The translations under genes and the position numbers were made by a program. Positions 8,301 through 16,666 of a DNA stretch of 64,000 nucleotides are shown piece after piece. The notes under the pieces are model-generated. The model was not told where the DNA came from, did no database searches, and was given only the letters and a program-made list of their open reading frames with translations. Positions within the stretch are counted from its first letter, which is position 1. Each line of letters begins with the position of its first letter. This DNA comes from Pseudomonas syringae (GTDB lineage: Bacteria > Pseudomonadota > Gammaproteobacteria > Pseudomonadales > Pseudomonadaceae): NCBI RefSeq assembly GCF_000737245.1, contig NZ_JPQU01000034.1, forward strand, positions 172,935 to 236,934, given 5' to 3'.

Positions 8301-8389
8301 CGTAGGAGCGCGCTTGCCCGCGATAGCGATGGATCAATAACGTCATTGTTGACTGACCTGACGCTATCGCGGGCAAGCGCGCTCCTACG
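8301..8389. repeat. REP/REPIN inverted repeat
   Basis: Arms CGTAGGAGCGCGCTTGCCCG and its complement enclose a 40-base spacer. This is the GTAGGAGCGCGCTTGCCC subfamily, also at 12200 and 30253. Confidence 0.9.
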
Positions 8390-8418
8390 AATTCTTTGAA
8401 ACATAGAGCCATCTACAT

Positions 8419-9042
8419 TCAGCTCATCAACTGCGCCAGCTCCCGGTCTTTGCCATCTGCGCTGGCTGCCAGGCCCTCATGTACACCATTGACGTCTTCG
8501 GCCGAGCGGTTCTGGCTGAGTTTGCGCTTGCCTTCAAGGCGTTCGATGGGTAACGCAAAGCCAACGATGGCGCCGAGCATTTTCTCGATGTACTCGGCAG
8601 GCGCATCGGCCACGGCCCAAGGGCTCGCGCGACCGGCTTCATGCTTGTCGGTCAGGGCGCTAACCACCTCCAGTAGGCGCTGCGCATCGCTGAACACGTC
8701 TGCGATGCCGTAGGCATGAACCGCCACATAATTCCACGTAGGCACGACCTTGCCGTGCTCGGCCTTTGCCGGATAAAACGCCGGGCTCACATATGCATCA
8801 GCGCCGGGAAAAATAATCATCACTTCTGCGCCATCTCGCAGCGCTCGGCATTGAGGGTTCGCCCGGGCGAGATGGCCGTAAAGGGTGCCATTCGGACCTT
8901 GTTCGCGACGCAGCAGCAACGGCAGATGGCTGGCCTGCATGCCGGTTTCATTGTGAGTGACCAGGATCGCCAGGCGGGTGTGTTCGATCAGCCCGTGAAG
9001 GCTCGCGATATCGTCATCTCTGAAGGCGGCAGGGGTATACAT
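8419..9042 (-). CDS. PaiB-family FMN-binding protein (putative negative transcriptional regulator)
   Basis: A 207-residue protein of the PaiB family, whose fold is a split-barrel FMN-binding domain (IFPGADAYVSPAFYPAKAEH and VPTWNYVAVHAYG are the family signatures). I start at 9042 because AAGGAG lies 8 bases upstream and MYTPAAFRDDDIASLH is the family N-terminus; a longer reading from 9132 adds 30 unconserved residues and would overlap the divergent MocR gene. B. subtilis PaiB was described as a repressor of sporulation and protease genes; the function in pseudomonads is unproven. Divergent from the MocR gene across 88 bp, which suggests regulation by it. Confidence 0.85.
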   Translation of the reverse strand: MYTPAAFRDDDIASLHGLIEHTRLAILVTHNETGMQASHLPLLLRREQGPNGTLYGHLARANPQCRALRDGAEVMIIFPGADAYVSPAFYPAKAEHGKVVPTWNYVAVHAYGIADVFSDAQRLLEVVSALTDKHEAGRASPWAVADAPAEYIEKMLGAIVGFALPIERLEGKRKLSQNRSAEDVNGVHEGLAASADGKDRELAQLMS

Positions 9043-9130
9043 AAAATTCTCCTTGGCGACGGGATCAATCCTAGGCAGCCTATTGGTTTGTTGTAAGAGC
9101 CATTTAAGCTCAATTCGATAGGGCCAATAC

Positions 9131-10678
9131 ATGTCCGAACTGCCGCCGTCTTTCCCGTTCAGCCTGGCCGGTATCGAACTGGACCGCCGTCAGGGTTTAA
9201 GCCGCCAGCTGTATCAGGCCTTGCGTGTACGAATACTCGACGGACGCGTGGGTAGCGGCACGCGATTGCCTGCCAGCCGTGATCTCGCTGCGTCGCTTGG
9301 CATTTCGCGTAACAGCGTGATGCGTGCCTATGACCAGCTCTACGCTGAAGGCTTCACGGAGGGGCGCATTGGTGACGGCACTTACGTAGCGCGATTGACC
9401 GGCCAGGTATCGGCAGTCAAAAAACTATCCACAAAAGTGTCCACAGGCTTATCAACAAGCTTACCCACAGGCTTATCCACAAATATCGCTGAATCAGCTG
9501 GATTTTCCACTGACGAAGTTATCCACAGCTCGGCGATAGAGCTGCTTAAACAGCATCATTTAAGTCGGCCTTCATCCAGCGGGCCTCGTGCTTTTCGCGT
9601 CGGTGTTCCGGCGTTCGATCTGTTCCCGTTTGAAGTGTGGGGCAAGCTGTACGCGGCTTTCTGGCGCAAACCTGATCTGGCTGTGCTGGGTTATGGCGAA
9701 GCGGCAGGCTTTAGACGGCTGCGTGAACTCATCGCAGTTTATCTGCGTACCTCGCGAGGTTTGCAGTGCAGTGCTGAGCAAATAGTAATCACCAGTGGCG
9801 CACAGCAAGCCATAAGTCTTTGTGCACAGCTGTTGTTAGAGCCTGGCGACGGTGTGGCGATCGAAAATCCGGGCTATCGGGCCGCGGGTCATGCGTTCGC
9901 CGTGGCCGGCGCGAAATTGCAGGGCGTTGCCGTAGACGAGGAGGGCATGCGCGTCGCGCAGGTTGAGCAAAGTGACTGCAAATTGGCTTATGTCACGCCC
10001 TCCCATCAATACCCGATGGGGGTCGTCATGAGCCTGGCCCGCCGTCTGGAACTGCTCGCCTGGGCGCAGAAGACTCAAGGCTGGATCGTCGAAGACGACT
10101 ATGACGGCGAATACCGTTACAGCGGTGCCCCGTTGGCACCTCTGGCGGCATTGGATCGGGCGGGGCGGGTCTTGTATGTCGGGACCTTCGGCAAGATCGC
10201 TTATCCGGGTTTGCGTCTGGGCTATCTGGTGTTACCGGTCGAGTTGGTCGAACCGTTCAGCCAGCGCCGCGCCGTGGACATGCGCCACTCGGAGATCAGC
10301 ACTCAGGCGGTCATGGCTGAATTCATCGCCGCAGGGCATTTCCAGCGCCATATTCGCCGCATGCGGCGTGCAGCCCTGAGCCGTCGCAATGCCTTGCTGA
10401 GCGGTTGGCCTGATGACATTCGCGGCTGTGCAACCCTGCCCAAGGTGGTTGCGGGGCTGCATGTGGCGGTAAGTGTCGACAGCGTCCAGCGAGAAAAGGA
10501 ACTCATCGACAAGGCTGAAAGCGTGGGCGTCGAAATCACTCCGTTGAGCAGCTATTGGCTGTCCGAATCCAGTGAGCCTGCGGATGAGCGGGCAGGGCTG
10601 GTGCTGGGATTTGCGGCGGTACCGGAAGTGGATATTGCCAGTGCGTTGGAGAGATTGAAGTCGGTTTGGCGGGATTGA
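9131..10678 (+). CDS. MocR-family regulator (GntR winged helix fused to class I aminotransferase-like domain)
   Basis: A 515-residue protein. An N-terminal GntR winged helix (SRQLYQALRVRILDGRVGSG, then RLPASRDLAASLGISRNSVM) occupies residues about 20-90, a linker about residues 95-145, and a fold-type I aminotransferase-like domain the rest, with the PLP-lysine context GTFGKIAYPGLRLGY near residue 357. MocR proteins use PLP or its adducts as effector ligands. The divergent PaiB-like gene is the likely target. The linker is unusual: it contains a four-residue periodicity (xLST) written in codons rare for this genome (TTA, CTA, ACA, TCA), described separately as a DnaA-box-like array. Confidence 0.9.
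   Translation: MSELPPSFPFSLAGIELDRRQGLSRQLYQALRVRILDGRVGSGTRLPASRDLAASLGISRNSVMRAYDQLYAEGFTEGRIGDGTYVARLTGQVSAVKKLSTKVSTGLSTSLPTGLSTNIAESAGFSTDEVIHSSAIELLKQHHLSRPSSSGPRAFRVGVPAFDLFPFEVWGKLYAAFWRKPDLAVLGYGEAAGFRRLRELIAVYLRTSRGLQCSAEQIVITSGAQQAISLCAQLLLEPGDGVAIENPGYRAAGHAFAVAGAKLQGVAVDEEGMRVAQVEQSDCKLAYVTPSHQYPMGVVMSLARRLELLAWAQKTQGWIVEDDYDGEYRYSGAPLAPLAALDRAGRVLYVGTFGKIAYPGLRLGYLVLPVELVEPFSQRRAVDMRHSEISTQAVMAEFIAAGHFQRHIRRMRRAALSRRNALLSGWPDDIRGCATLPKVVAGLHVAVSVDSVQREKELIDKAESVGVEITPLSSYWLSESSEPADERAGLVLGFAAVPEVDIASALERLKSVWRD
9425..9527 (+). repeat. 12-bp-periodic array of DnaA-box-like nonamers inside the MocR linker
   Basis: Nonamers starting at 9425 (CTATCCACA), 9437 (GTGTCCACA), 9449 (TTATCAACA), 9461 (TTACCCACA) and 9473 (TTATCCACA) are exactly 12 bp apart and in the same orientation. 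A weaker TTTTCCACT lies at 9503 and a perfect TTATCCACA at 9519. TTATCCACA is the canonical bacterial DnaA box. The first five are in the gene's frame and encode L/V-S/P-T; the last is out of phase and encodes VIHS. Confidence 0.7.
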
Positions 10679-10968
10679 TATGCACCGCTGGCGAGGCGTC
10701 AGTGCGGACAATGGATCAGCATGGCCTGTTAATCGCCTCGCCAACAATTAGGCTCCTACCGGGACTTGTAGTCGGCCCAGCATTTGTGGGAGCGAATTCA
10801 TTCGCGAAGGGGGCGGTACATCCCATATAGATTTGTCGGCTGAAATACCGTATTCGCGAATGAATTCGCTCCCACAGGATGGTTCACAGCTCAAGGGTAC
10901 TTCGGCAGGATCATGAAAGCTTGCGCGCGATATACTCCCCGCCATTCCCCTTTCAACCGAGACCATCC
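10679..10968. other. Intergenic stretch carrying REP sequences
   Basis: No gene is seen. The left half holds a degenerate palindrome (GGCGAGGCG ... CGCCTCGCC) and a lone GGCTCCTACC arm; the right half holds the full REP described at 10785. Sequence just before the YeeE start is probably its promoter region. Confidence 0.5.
10785..10876. repeat. REP/REPIN inverted repeat (GTGGGAGCGAATTCATTCGCG type)
   Basis: Perfect complementary arms TGTGGGAGCGAATTCATTCG at both ends with an approximately 45-base spacer. The same subfamily occurs at 43052. Confidence 0.9.
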
Positions 10969-12179
10969 ATGAGTACTTCTCTTGCTGCGGCACCCGCTCG
11001 CAAGCCCGGTGCGCCGCTGATTGCTGCGTTTATTCTGTTGTTCATTGCGATGTTCCTGCTGAGCAGCGTTGGCGTGCGCCAGGTGCTGTTGCTGATCGTC
11101 GGCGCAGCGCTGGGCCTGACCCTTTACCACGCCGCTTTTGGCTTTACTTCGGCATGGCGCGTATTCATTCGTGAACGCCGTGGTGCTGGGCTGCGGGCGC
11201 AGATGGTGATGCTGGCCATTGCCGTCGTGCTGTTTTTCCCGGCGCTAGGGGCGGGCACGTTGTTTGGCCAGCCGGTAAATGGTCTGGTAGCGCCAGCCGG
11301 TGTGTCCGTGGTGTTCGGTGCCTTTATCTTCGGTATCGGCATGCAGCTGGGCGGTGGTTGTGCGTCCGGTACGCTGTTCACGGCGGGCGGCGGCAACGCG
11401 CGGATGCTGGTGACCTTGCTGTTCTTCATCCTCGGCTCGCTGATTGCGACCCATCACGTGGACTGGTGGTTTGCACTGCCGTCGTTCCCGGCCACCTCCA
11501 TCGTCAAAGTTTCGGCGTGATCCCGGCGCTGGTCCTGAGCCTGGCGGTATTTGCCGTCATCGCCTTTGTCACGGTACGTCTGGAGAAGCGGCGTCATGGT
11601 CAGCTGGAAGCTGCGGTGACCAGCGAGCACGTTGGCTTGCGCCGATTCCTGCGCGGGCCATGGCCTCTGGTGTGGGGTGCGATTGGCTTGGCTTTGCTCA
11701 ACTACGCGACCCTGGCCCTGGCCGGCCGTCCATGGGGCATCACCTCGGCGTTCGCCTTGTGGGGCGCGAAGGTGGCGGGTTCGCTGGGCGTGGATGTGGG
11801 CAGTTGGGCGTTCTGGCAGATGCCGGCAAACGCCAAGGCGCTGGCCGCTCCGGTGTGGGAAGACATCACCAGTGTGATGGACATTGGCATCATGCTCGGT
11901 GCGTTGCTGGCTGCTGGCCTTGCAGGACGTTTCGCCCCGAACCTGAACATCCCGGCTCGCTCCATCGTGGCGGCGGTGATTGGTGGCTTGCTGCTGGGTT
12001 ACGGTTCGCGTCTGGCTTATGGCTGCAACATCGGCGCGTACTTCAGCGGAATCGCCTCTGGCAGTCTGCATGGCTGGTTGTGGCTGGTGGCTGCGTACGT
12101 CGGGAACGTAGTTGGCGTGAAGTTCCGGCCGTTCTTCTTCGCCGGTGAGAAACCGCAGGTGGCGTTGAGCGGCTGTTGA
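10969..12179 (+). pseudogene. YeeE/YedE-family transporter gene, split by a frameshift
   Basis: Two overlapping frames encode the two halves of one YeeE/YedE protein, a multi-pass membrane family that includes the thiosulfate importer TsuA. Frame 1 runs from ATG 10969 (MSTSLAAAPARKPGAPLIAA) to a TGA at 11518 and holds the cysteine motif GGGCASGTLFTAGGG. Frame 2 resumes at about 11508 with SFGVIPALVLSL and carries the second motif SRLAYGCNIGAYFSGIASGS, ending at 12179. Rejoining them at the AAA at 11506-11508 (reading GTC AAA AGT TTC) gives about 403 residues, the normal family length, so one A has probably been lost from an A-run. It may be a true null allele or a sequencing error. Confidence 0.8.
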
Positions 12180-12199
12180 TGTAACAGAACCCCAAATCT

Positions 12200-12288
12200 C
12201 GTAGGAGCGCGCTTGCCCGCGATGGCGGTGTATCAGTCACATTGTCACTGGCTGACCTGACGCTATCGCGGGCAAGCGCGCTCCTACG
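12200..12288. repeat. REP/REPIN inverted repeat between the YeeE and transketolase genes
   Basis: CGTAGGAGCGCGCTTGCCCG and its complement bracket a spacer of about 45 bases, closely matching the copies at 8301 and 30253. It lies between converging genes. Confidence 0.9.
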
Positions 12289-12297
12289 GAAGATTGT

Positions 12298-14373
12298 TTA
12301 TTTACCCATCTGCTCCTTCGCCAGCTTCACGATGTTCTCCACAGTGAAGCCAAACTTGGCCTGCAGCTTATCGATAGGGGCCGAGGCGCCGAAGGTGGTC
12401 ATCATGACCTTGGCGCCCGTGTTGCCCACGTAACGGTCCCAACCCAGGGGCCCAGCCTGTTCCACGGCGACCCGAGCGGTAACCGCCGGCGGGAATACGC
12501 TGTCGCGATAGGCCTGATCCTGATCCTCGAACAGCTCCCAACTCGGCATCGACACCACACGTGCGGCAACGCCCTGTGCCTTCAGTTGTTCGAAAGCCTC
12601 GACTACCAGGCTGACTTCGCTACCCGTCGCCATCAAAATCACCTCCGGCTCGCCGTCTTTGGCATCGGCCAGCACATAGGCGCCTTTTGAAAGCCCTTCG
12701 GCGGATGAATACTGCGTGCGATCCAGCGTCGGCAGCGGTTGACGCGACAGCACGATGCAAGAAGGTCGATTGGTCTGCGCCAGAGCTATTTTCCAGGCCT
12801 GAGCTGTTTCATTGGCATCGCCGGGGCGCAGGGTGAGCAAGCCCGGCGTGGCCCGCAATTGGGTCAGTTGTTCGATGGGCTGGTGAGTCGGACCGTCTTC
12901 GCCCACACCGATGGAGTCGTGGGTGAACACGAAGACCACCGGCAACTCCATGATCGACGCCAGACGAATCGGCGGCTTCATGTAATCGCTGAATACCAGG
13001 AAGGTCGAGGTATAAGGCCGCACATAGGACAGCGCCATGCCGTTGGCAATGGAGCCCATGGCGTGTTCGCGGATGCCGAAGTGCAGGTTGCGACCGCTGT
13101 AGTTATCCGCTGAAAAACTGCCCGCACCCTCGAAGGTCAGGTTGGTTTTGGTGGAAGGTGATAAGTCCGCCGAGCCGCCCAACAGCCAAGGGATTTTGGC
13201 CGCGAAAGCGTTGAGGACCTTGCCACCGGAGGCACGAGACGCGATGCCTTTGGCGTCCGCATCAAAGGCTTCCAGATTGTCCTGCCACTGCGCGGGCATT
13301 TCCCCGGCGCGCATACGTCGCAGCTCGTCGGCCAGATCGGGTTGCTGATCTTCCAGCGCACTCAGGGCAGCCTGCCAGGCTTCATAGTCGCTGGCGTTGC
13401 GTTCAACCAGGGCATCACGCAACCAGGTGCGAGCGTCATCGGGCACCAGGAAGCTGGAGTTTTCATCCCAGCCGTAAGCCTTCTTGGTCAGCTTGATTTC
13501 GTCTTCACCCAACGGCTCACCGTGGGCCGCCGCAGTGTTGTGCTTATGGGGTGAGCCATAGCCGATCACGCTGTCGACCACGATCAACGTCGGGGCGTCA
13601 TTAGTACGCTTGAACACTTCCAGGGCACGGGCCAGTGCCTCGGTGTCGTTGGCATCCGCCACATGCAGAGTGTTCCAGCCATAGCCTTCGAAACGGGTCT
13701 GCACATCCTCGCTGAACGCCAGCTCGGTGTGGCCTTCGATGCTGATGGTGTTGTTGTCGTAGATCCAGCAAAGATTGGCGAGCTTCAAATGCCCGGCCAT
13801 GGACGCTGCCTCGCTGGTCACGCCCTCCATCATGTCGCCGTCGCCACACAGCACGTAAACGCTGTAGTCGAACAGCGTGCGGTCCGGCCCATTGAAGCGC
13901 TCGCCCAGCCAGCGCTCCGCCATGGCCATGCCGACGCTGTTGGCGCAGCCCTGACCCAGCGGGCCGGTGGTGGTCTCTACGCCAGTGGTCATGCGGTATT
14001 CCGGATGGCCTGGGGTTTTGGAGTCGAGCTGGCGGAACTGCTTGATGTCTTCAAGGCTTACAGCGGGTTTGCCCGACGGTTTGCCGTGCTCGTCGATTTC
14101 TACAACGCCCGCCAGGTGCAGCAGCGAGTACAGCAACATGGACGCATGGCCTACCGACAGCACGAAGCGGTCACGATTCGGCCAGTCCGGGTGCTCGGGG
14201 TGATAGCGCAGGAATTGATTCCACAGGGTGTAGCCCACCGGCGCGAGGGCCATGGGCGTACCGGGATGGCCGGAGTTGGCCTTCTGTACGGCATCCATGG
14301 CCAGAGTGCGGATGGTGTTGATGCAGAGTTGGTCGCGTGCGGTGCTTTGTTCGCTGGAAAAAGACGAGCCCAT
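12298..14373 (-). CDS. tkt: Transketolase
   Basis: A 691-residue thiamine-diphosphate enzyme that moves two-carbon ketol units in the pentose phosphate pathway. Visible: the N-terminal MDAVQKANSGHPGTPMALAP, the ThDP/Mg2+ motif GDGDMMEGVTSEAASMAGHL near residue 165 with YDNNTISIEGHTE, a pyrimidine-binding half with FGIREHAMGSIANGMAL, and FVFTHDSIGVGEDGPTHQP. GAGGG precedes the ATG. The sequence around residues 40-60 (VGYTLWNQFLRYHPEHPDWP) differs from what I remember of the housekeeping pseudomonad TktA, and it is not next to epd/pgk, so this may be a second transketolase. Confidence 0.92.
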   Translation of the reverse strand: MGSSFSSEQSTARDQLCINTIRTLAMDAVQKANSGHPGTPMALAPVGYTLWNQFLRYHPEHPDWPNRDRFVLSVGHASMLLYSLLHLAGVVEIDEHGKPSGKPAVSLEDIKQFRQLDSKTPGHPEYRMTTGVETTTGPLGQGCANSVGMAMAERWLGERFNGPDRTLFDYSVYVLCGDGDMMEGVTSEAASMAGHLKLANLCWIYDNNTISIEGHTELAFSEDVQTRFEGYGWNTLHVADANDTEALARALEVFKRTNDAPTLIVVDSVIGYGSPHKHNTAAAHGEPLGEDEIKLTKKAYGWDENSSFLVPDDARTWLRDALVERNASDYEAWQAALSALEDQQPDLADELRRMRAGEMPAQWQDNLEAFDADAKGIASRASGGKVLNAFAAKIPWLLGGSADLSPSTKTNLTFEGAGSFSADNYSGRNLHFGIREHAMGSIANGMALSYVRPYTSTFLVFSDYMKPPIRLASIMELPVVFVFTHDSIGVGEDGPTHQPIEQLTQLRATPGLLTLRPGDANETAQAWKIALAQTNRPSCIVLSRQPLPTLDRTQYSSAEGLSKGAYVLADAKDGEPEVILMATGSEVSLVVEAFEQLKAQGVAARVVSMPSWELFEDQDQAYRDSVFPPAVTARVAVEQAGPLGWDRYVGNTGAKVMMTTFGASAPIDKLQAKFGFTVENIVKLAKEQMGK

Positions 14374-14609
14374 TGAATTAACCCTCGGTGACGTGTTGCT
14401 TAACAGCAGAGAAGGGTTGAGCGTAGTCGGGGCTGGTTTGTTCCTGCGGATTTTGTGATGTCAGATCGCTGCCCGCTTTATTTCTGGTCGAAACCTTAAG
14501 TGAACATTAATCGATTCAGCTTTTGTGCGGCCTGACGCGAACCATATGCGGGAAAGGGATTCGAAGCAGGGGAGTGGCGTGCATTACGCAGTCGCCCTGA
14601 GGTCATCCC
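14374..14609. other. Divergent intergenic region between transketolase and bestrophin genes
   Basis: About 235 bases with no supported gene. It must hold both promoters, but I see no strong sigma-70 match or repeat worth assigning. Confidence 0.4.
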
Positions 14610-15494
14610 ATGAAACAAGCCATCATCCAGAAGTACCGATTTCTGATCAAAACCGTGGGTTATGTAGGCTGGTCGCTGTTCTGGCTGCTGATCTGGGACA
14701 TCATCGTCACCGCCGATTTCATGCTGTTTCTCGATCGCAAGATCAGTCTGCCGTCCATGCCGCTGACCTTGCTGGGTTCTGCTTTGGTGGTATTGACCAG
14801 CTTTCGCAACTCCAGCGCCTACAACCGCTGGTGGGAAGCCCGCACCCTATGGGGCGCGCTAGTCAACAACTCCCGTAGCTTCGCTCGCCAGGTGCTGACC
14901 CTCATCGAGGATGACGGCGATATCAACCCCACCAAAGCCATTCTGTTGAGAAGGCATGTGGCCTACGTGAAGTGCCTGTCGGCGCATTTGAAGGGCAATT
15001 CCTGTGGCGAAGACGTGCGGTCGCTGATTACTCGCGAGGAGTATTCACGCAGACATGACACCAACAACTTCCCCAATGACGTGCTCAACGCCTCGGCTGC
15101 CTTGCTGGCCAAGGAATACGAAGCCGGTCGCCTGGACAGCATTCGTCTGGCGCGCATCGAGTCGACACTGGTGGAAATTTCCAACTGCCAGGGCGGCATG
15201 GAACGAATCGCCAACACGCCGCTGCCTTACCCGTACGTGGCGTTTCCGCGATTGTTCATCAGCCTGTTCTGCCTGATCGTGCCAATTGGCTTGGTGGATA
15301 CCCTGGGCTGGTTCACCCCGCTGGCTTCAACGGTGGTGGGCTTCATGCTGCTGGCCATCGAGAAAATCGGCACCGACCTGCAGAGCCCGTTCAGCGCCAG
15401 CGAACACGAAATCCAGATGACCGCGCTGTGCGACAACATCGAGCGCAACCTGGATTCGATGCTGCGAGATGCACGGGTTGAAAGTACCGTCTGA
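14610..15494 (+). CDS. Bestrophin-family membrane channel protein (YneE/UPF0187)
   Basis: A 294-residue membrane protein of the bacterial bestrophin family, ion channels of the inner membrane. The signature SFRNSSAYNRWWEARTLWGA lies near residue 65 after two hydrophobic helices (WSLFWLLIWDIIVTADFMLF and LPSMPLTLLGSALVVL); two further helices lie near residues 210-255, with GTDLQSPFSASEHE near 255-270 as in other members. GAGG lies 8 bases before the ATG. Bacterial homologues conduct cations or anions; selectivity cannot be predicted here. Confidence 0.88.
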   Translation: MKQAIIQKYRFLIKTVGYVGWSLFWLLIWDIIVTADFMLFLDRKISLPSMPLTLLGSALVVLTSFRNSSAYNRWWEARTLWGALVNNSRSFARQVLTLIEDDGDINPTKAILLRRHVAYVKCLSAHLKGNSCGEDVRSLITREEYSRRHDTNNFPNDVLNASAALLAKEYEAGRLDSIRLARIESTLVEISNCQGGMERIANTPLPYPYVAFPRLFISLFCLIVPIGLVDTLGWFTPLASTVVGFMLLAIEKIGTDLQSPFSASEHEIQMTALCDNIERNLDSMLRDARVESTV

Positions 15495-15521
15495 TCAACT
15501 GCTTGAATTGAAACGCTGTGC

Positions 15522-15612
15522 CTGTGGGAGCGGTGCTTGCCCGCAATAGAGACGCTGCGATTTATCAGATACACCGCGTCGCCTTTATCGCGGGCAAGCA
15601 CCGCTCCCACAG
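15522..15612. repeat. REP/REPIN inverted repeat (GTGGGAGCGGTGCTTGCCCGC type)
   Basis: Left arm CCTGTGGGAGCGGTGCTTGC and its near-perfect complement at the right, between the converging bestrophin and LysR genes. Confidence 0.9.
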
Positions 15613-15637
15613 GGGAAGCCGCAATCTTCGGGAGCAA

Positions 15638-16510
15638 TCAGGAAATCTTTTTCCAGAACGCATCCGCGTCGGGGTTACGGTTGCCGCGCCAGCGCACCAG
15701 AATGACTTCCAGGTGATCGGATTCCATGTCCGGGTACAACCGCACCAGCTCTTTGCGCTCGATCATCGCTGCCACCATGGTGTGGGGCATGCAGGCTACG
15801 CCGTGTCCCGCTGCGGCCATGGGCTTGAGGGCTTCCGAGACAGTGGCCTCGAACACCCGGCGTAACCGGTGCGGCTCCGGGTGGCGTTTGATCTGCTTGC
15901 GCGACAAGTCATGCAATTGCGCACTGCGGGCGTAAGTCAGCCATGGAATCGACACCTCAGGATCAGTGCAACGTGCCGCCAGTTCTGGCGTCGCCACCCA
16001 GTACAGCTCGTCATGACCCAAGGACAACACTTCGAACTCGCTTTGCCGCGAATACGGCTCGGTCTGCGCATCCCGATAAAACAGAATGAAATCGCAGCGC
16101 CCCGACATTAACGCCATGTAGTAGTCATCGGTACTGCGATAGCCCGTGTCGATCCGGGTAAACATCGGCGCGTCGACGGAGGAGAACTGGCTGATCCAAT
16201 CCGGGAAGAAGTTGCAGCCCAAGGTATGCAGCGATGCAAACGTCAGCGCCCGATCAATGATCTTCACGCTTTGCTCGCAATCCCGAGCCAGTCGCACCAG
16301 TTCCGAGGCGTTGGGCAGCAGCGCCTCGCCGGCAGCGGTCAGGCGGATCGGATTCTTGCTGCGGTCAATCAGCGTGGTGCCCAGGCGCGCTTCCAGCAAC
16401 TGAATGCGGCGGCTGAGAGCTGACTGCGATGAGCCTCGCATACTGGCGGCGGCGGTGAATTTGCCGGTGTCAGCCAGCGCAAGAAAATCCTCGTACCAAT
16501 CAATATCCAT
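15638..16510 (-). CDS. LysR-type regulator, probably of the adjacent aap operon
   Basis: A 290-residue LysR-type regulator. The helix-turn-helix region is WYEDFLALADTGKFTAAASM then RGSSQSALSRRIQLLEARLG; the effector domain follows from about residue 90. It belongs to the same subgroup (HypT/YjiE-like opening, W.EDF.AL..T..F..AA) as the LysR next to aspA at 26447. It is divergent from aapJ across about 155 bp, the usual position for the regulator of the target operon. The inducer is not deducible; acidic amino acids are the obvious candidates. Confidence 0.85.
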   Translation of the reverse strand: MDIDWYEDFLALADTGKFTAAASMRGSSQSALSRRIQLLEARLGTTLIDRSKNPIRLTAAGEALLPNASELVRLARDCEQSVKIIDRALTFASLHTLGCNFFPDWISQFSSVDAPMFTRIDTGYRSTDDYYMALMSGRCDFILFYRDAQTEPYSRQSEFEVLSLGHDELYWVATPELAARCTDPEVSIPWLTYARSAQLHDLSRKQIKRHPEPHRLRRVFEATVSEALKPMAAAGHGVACMPHTMVAAMIERKELVRLYPDMESDHLEVILVRWRGNRNPDADAFWKKIS

Positions 16511-16666
16511 ACACTATTCCAAAATTCGATAGCTCAACCAGCATAGTGGATCAACTCTTACTAACGCATGCAGGTTTTGTATGGCTATTGTGCAGGTAAT
16601 CGCCACCTGCCGGTCTATCGTGGTCCATCAATCATTACAAGAATATGTCGTAGAAGGGGCAATGCT

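Noticed and set aside
9425..9481. CRISPR array
   Set aside because: The 12-bp unit has no spacers and is part of a protein-coding repeat.
9425..9527. Reading the DnaA-box array as a replication origin
   Set aside because: It is inside an intact coding sequence, there is no adjacent AT-rich unwinding region, and no dnaA, dnaN or repA gene is nearby.
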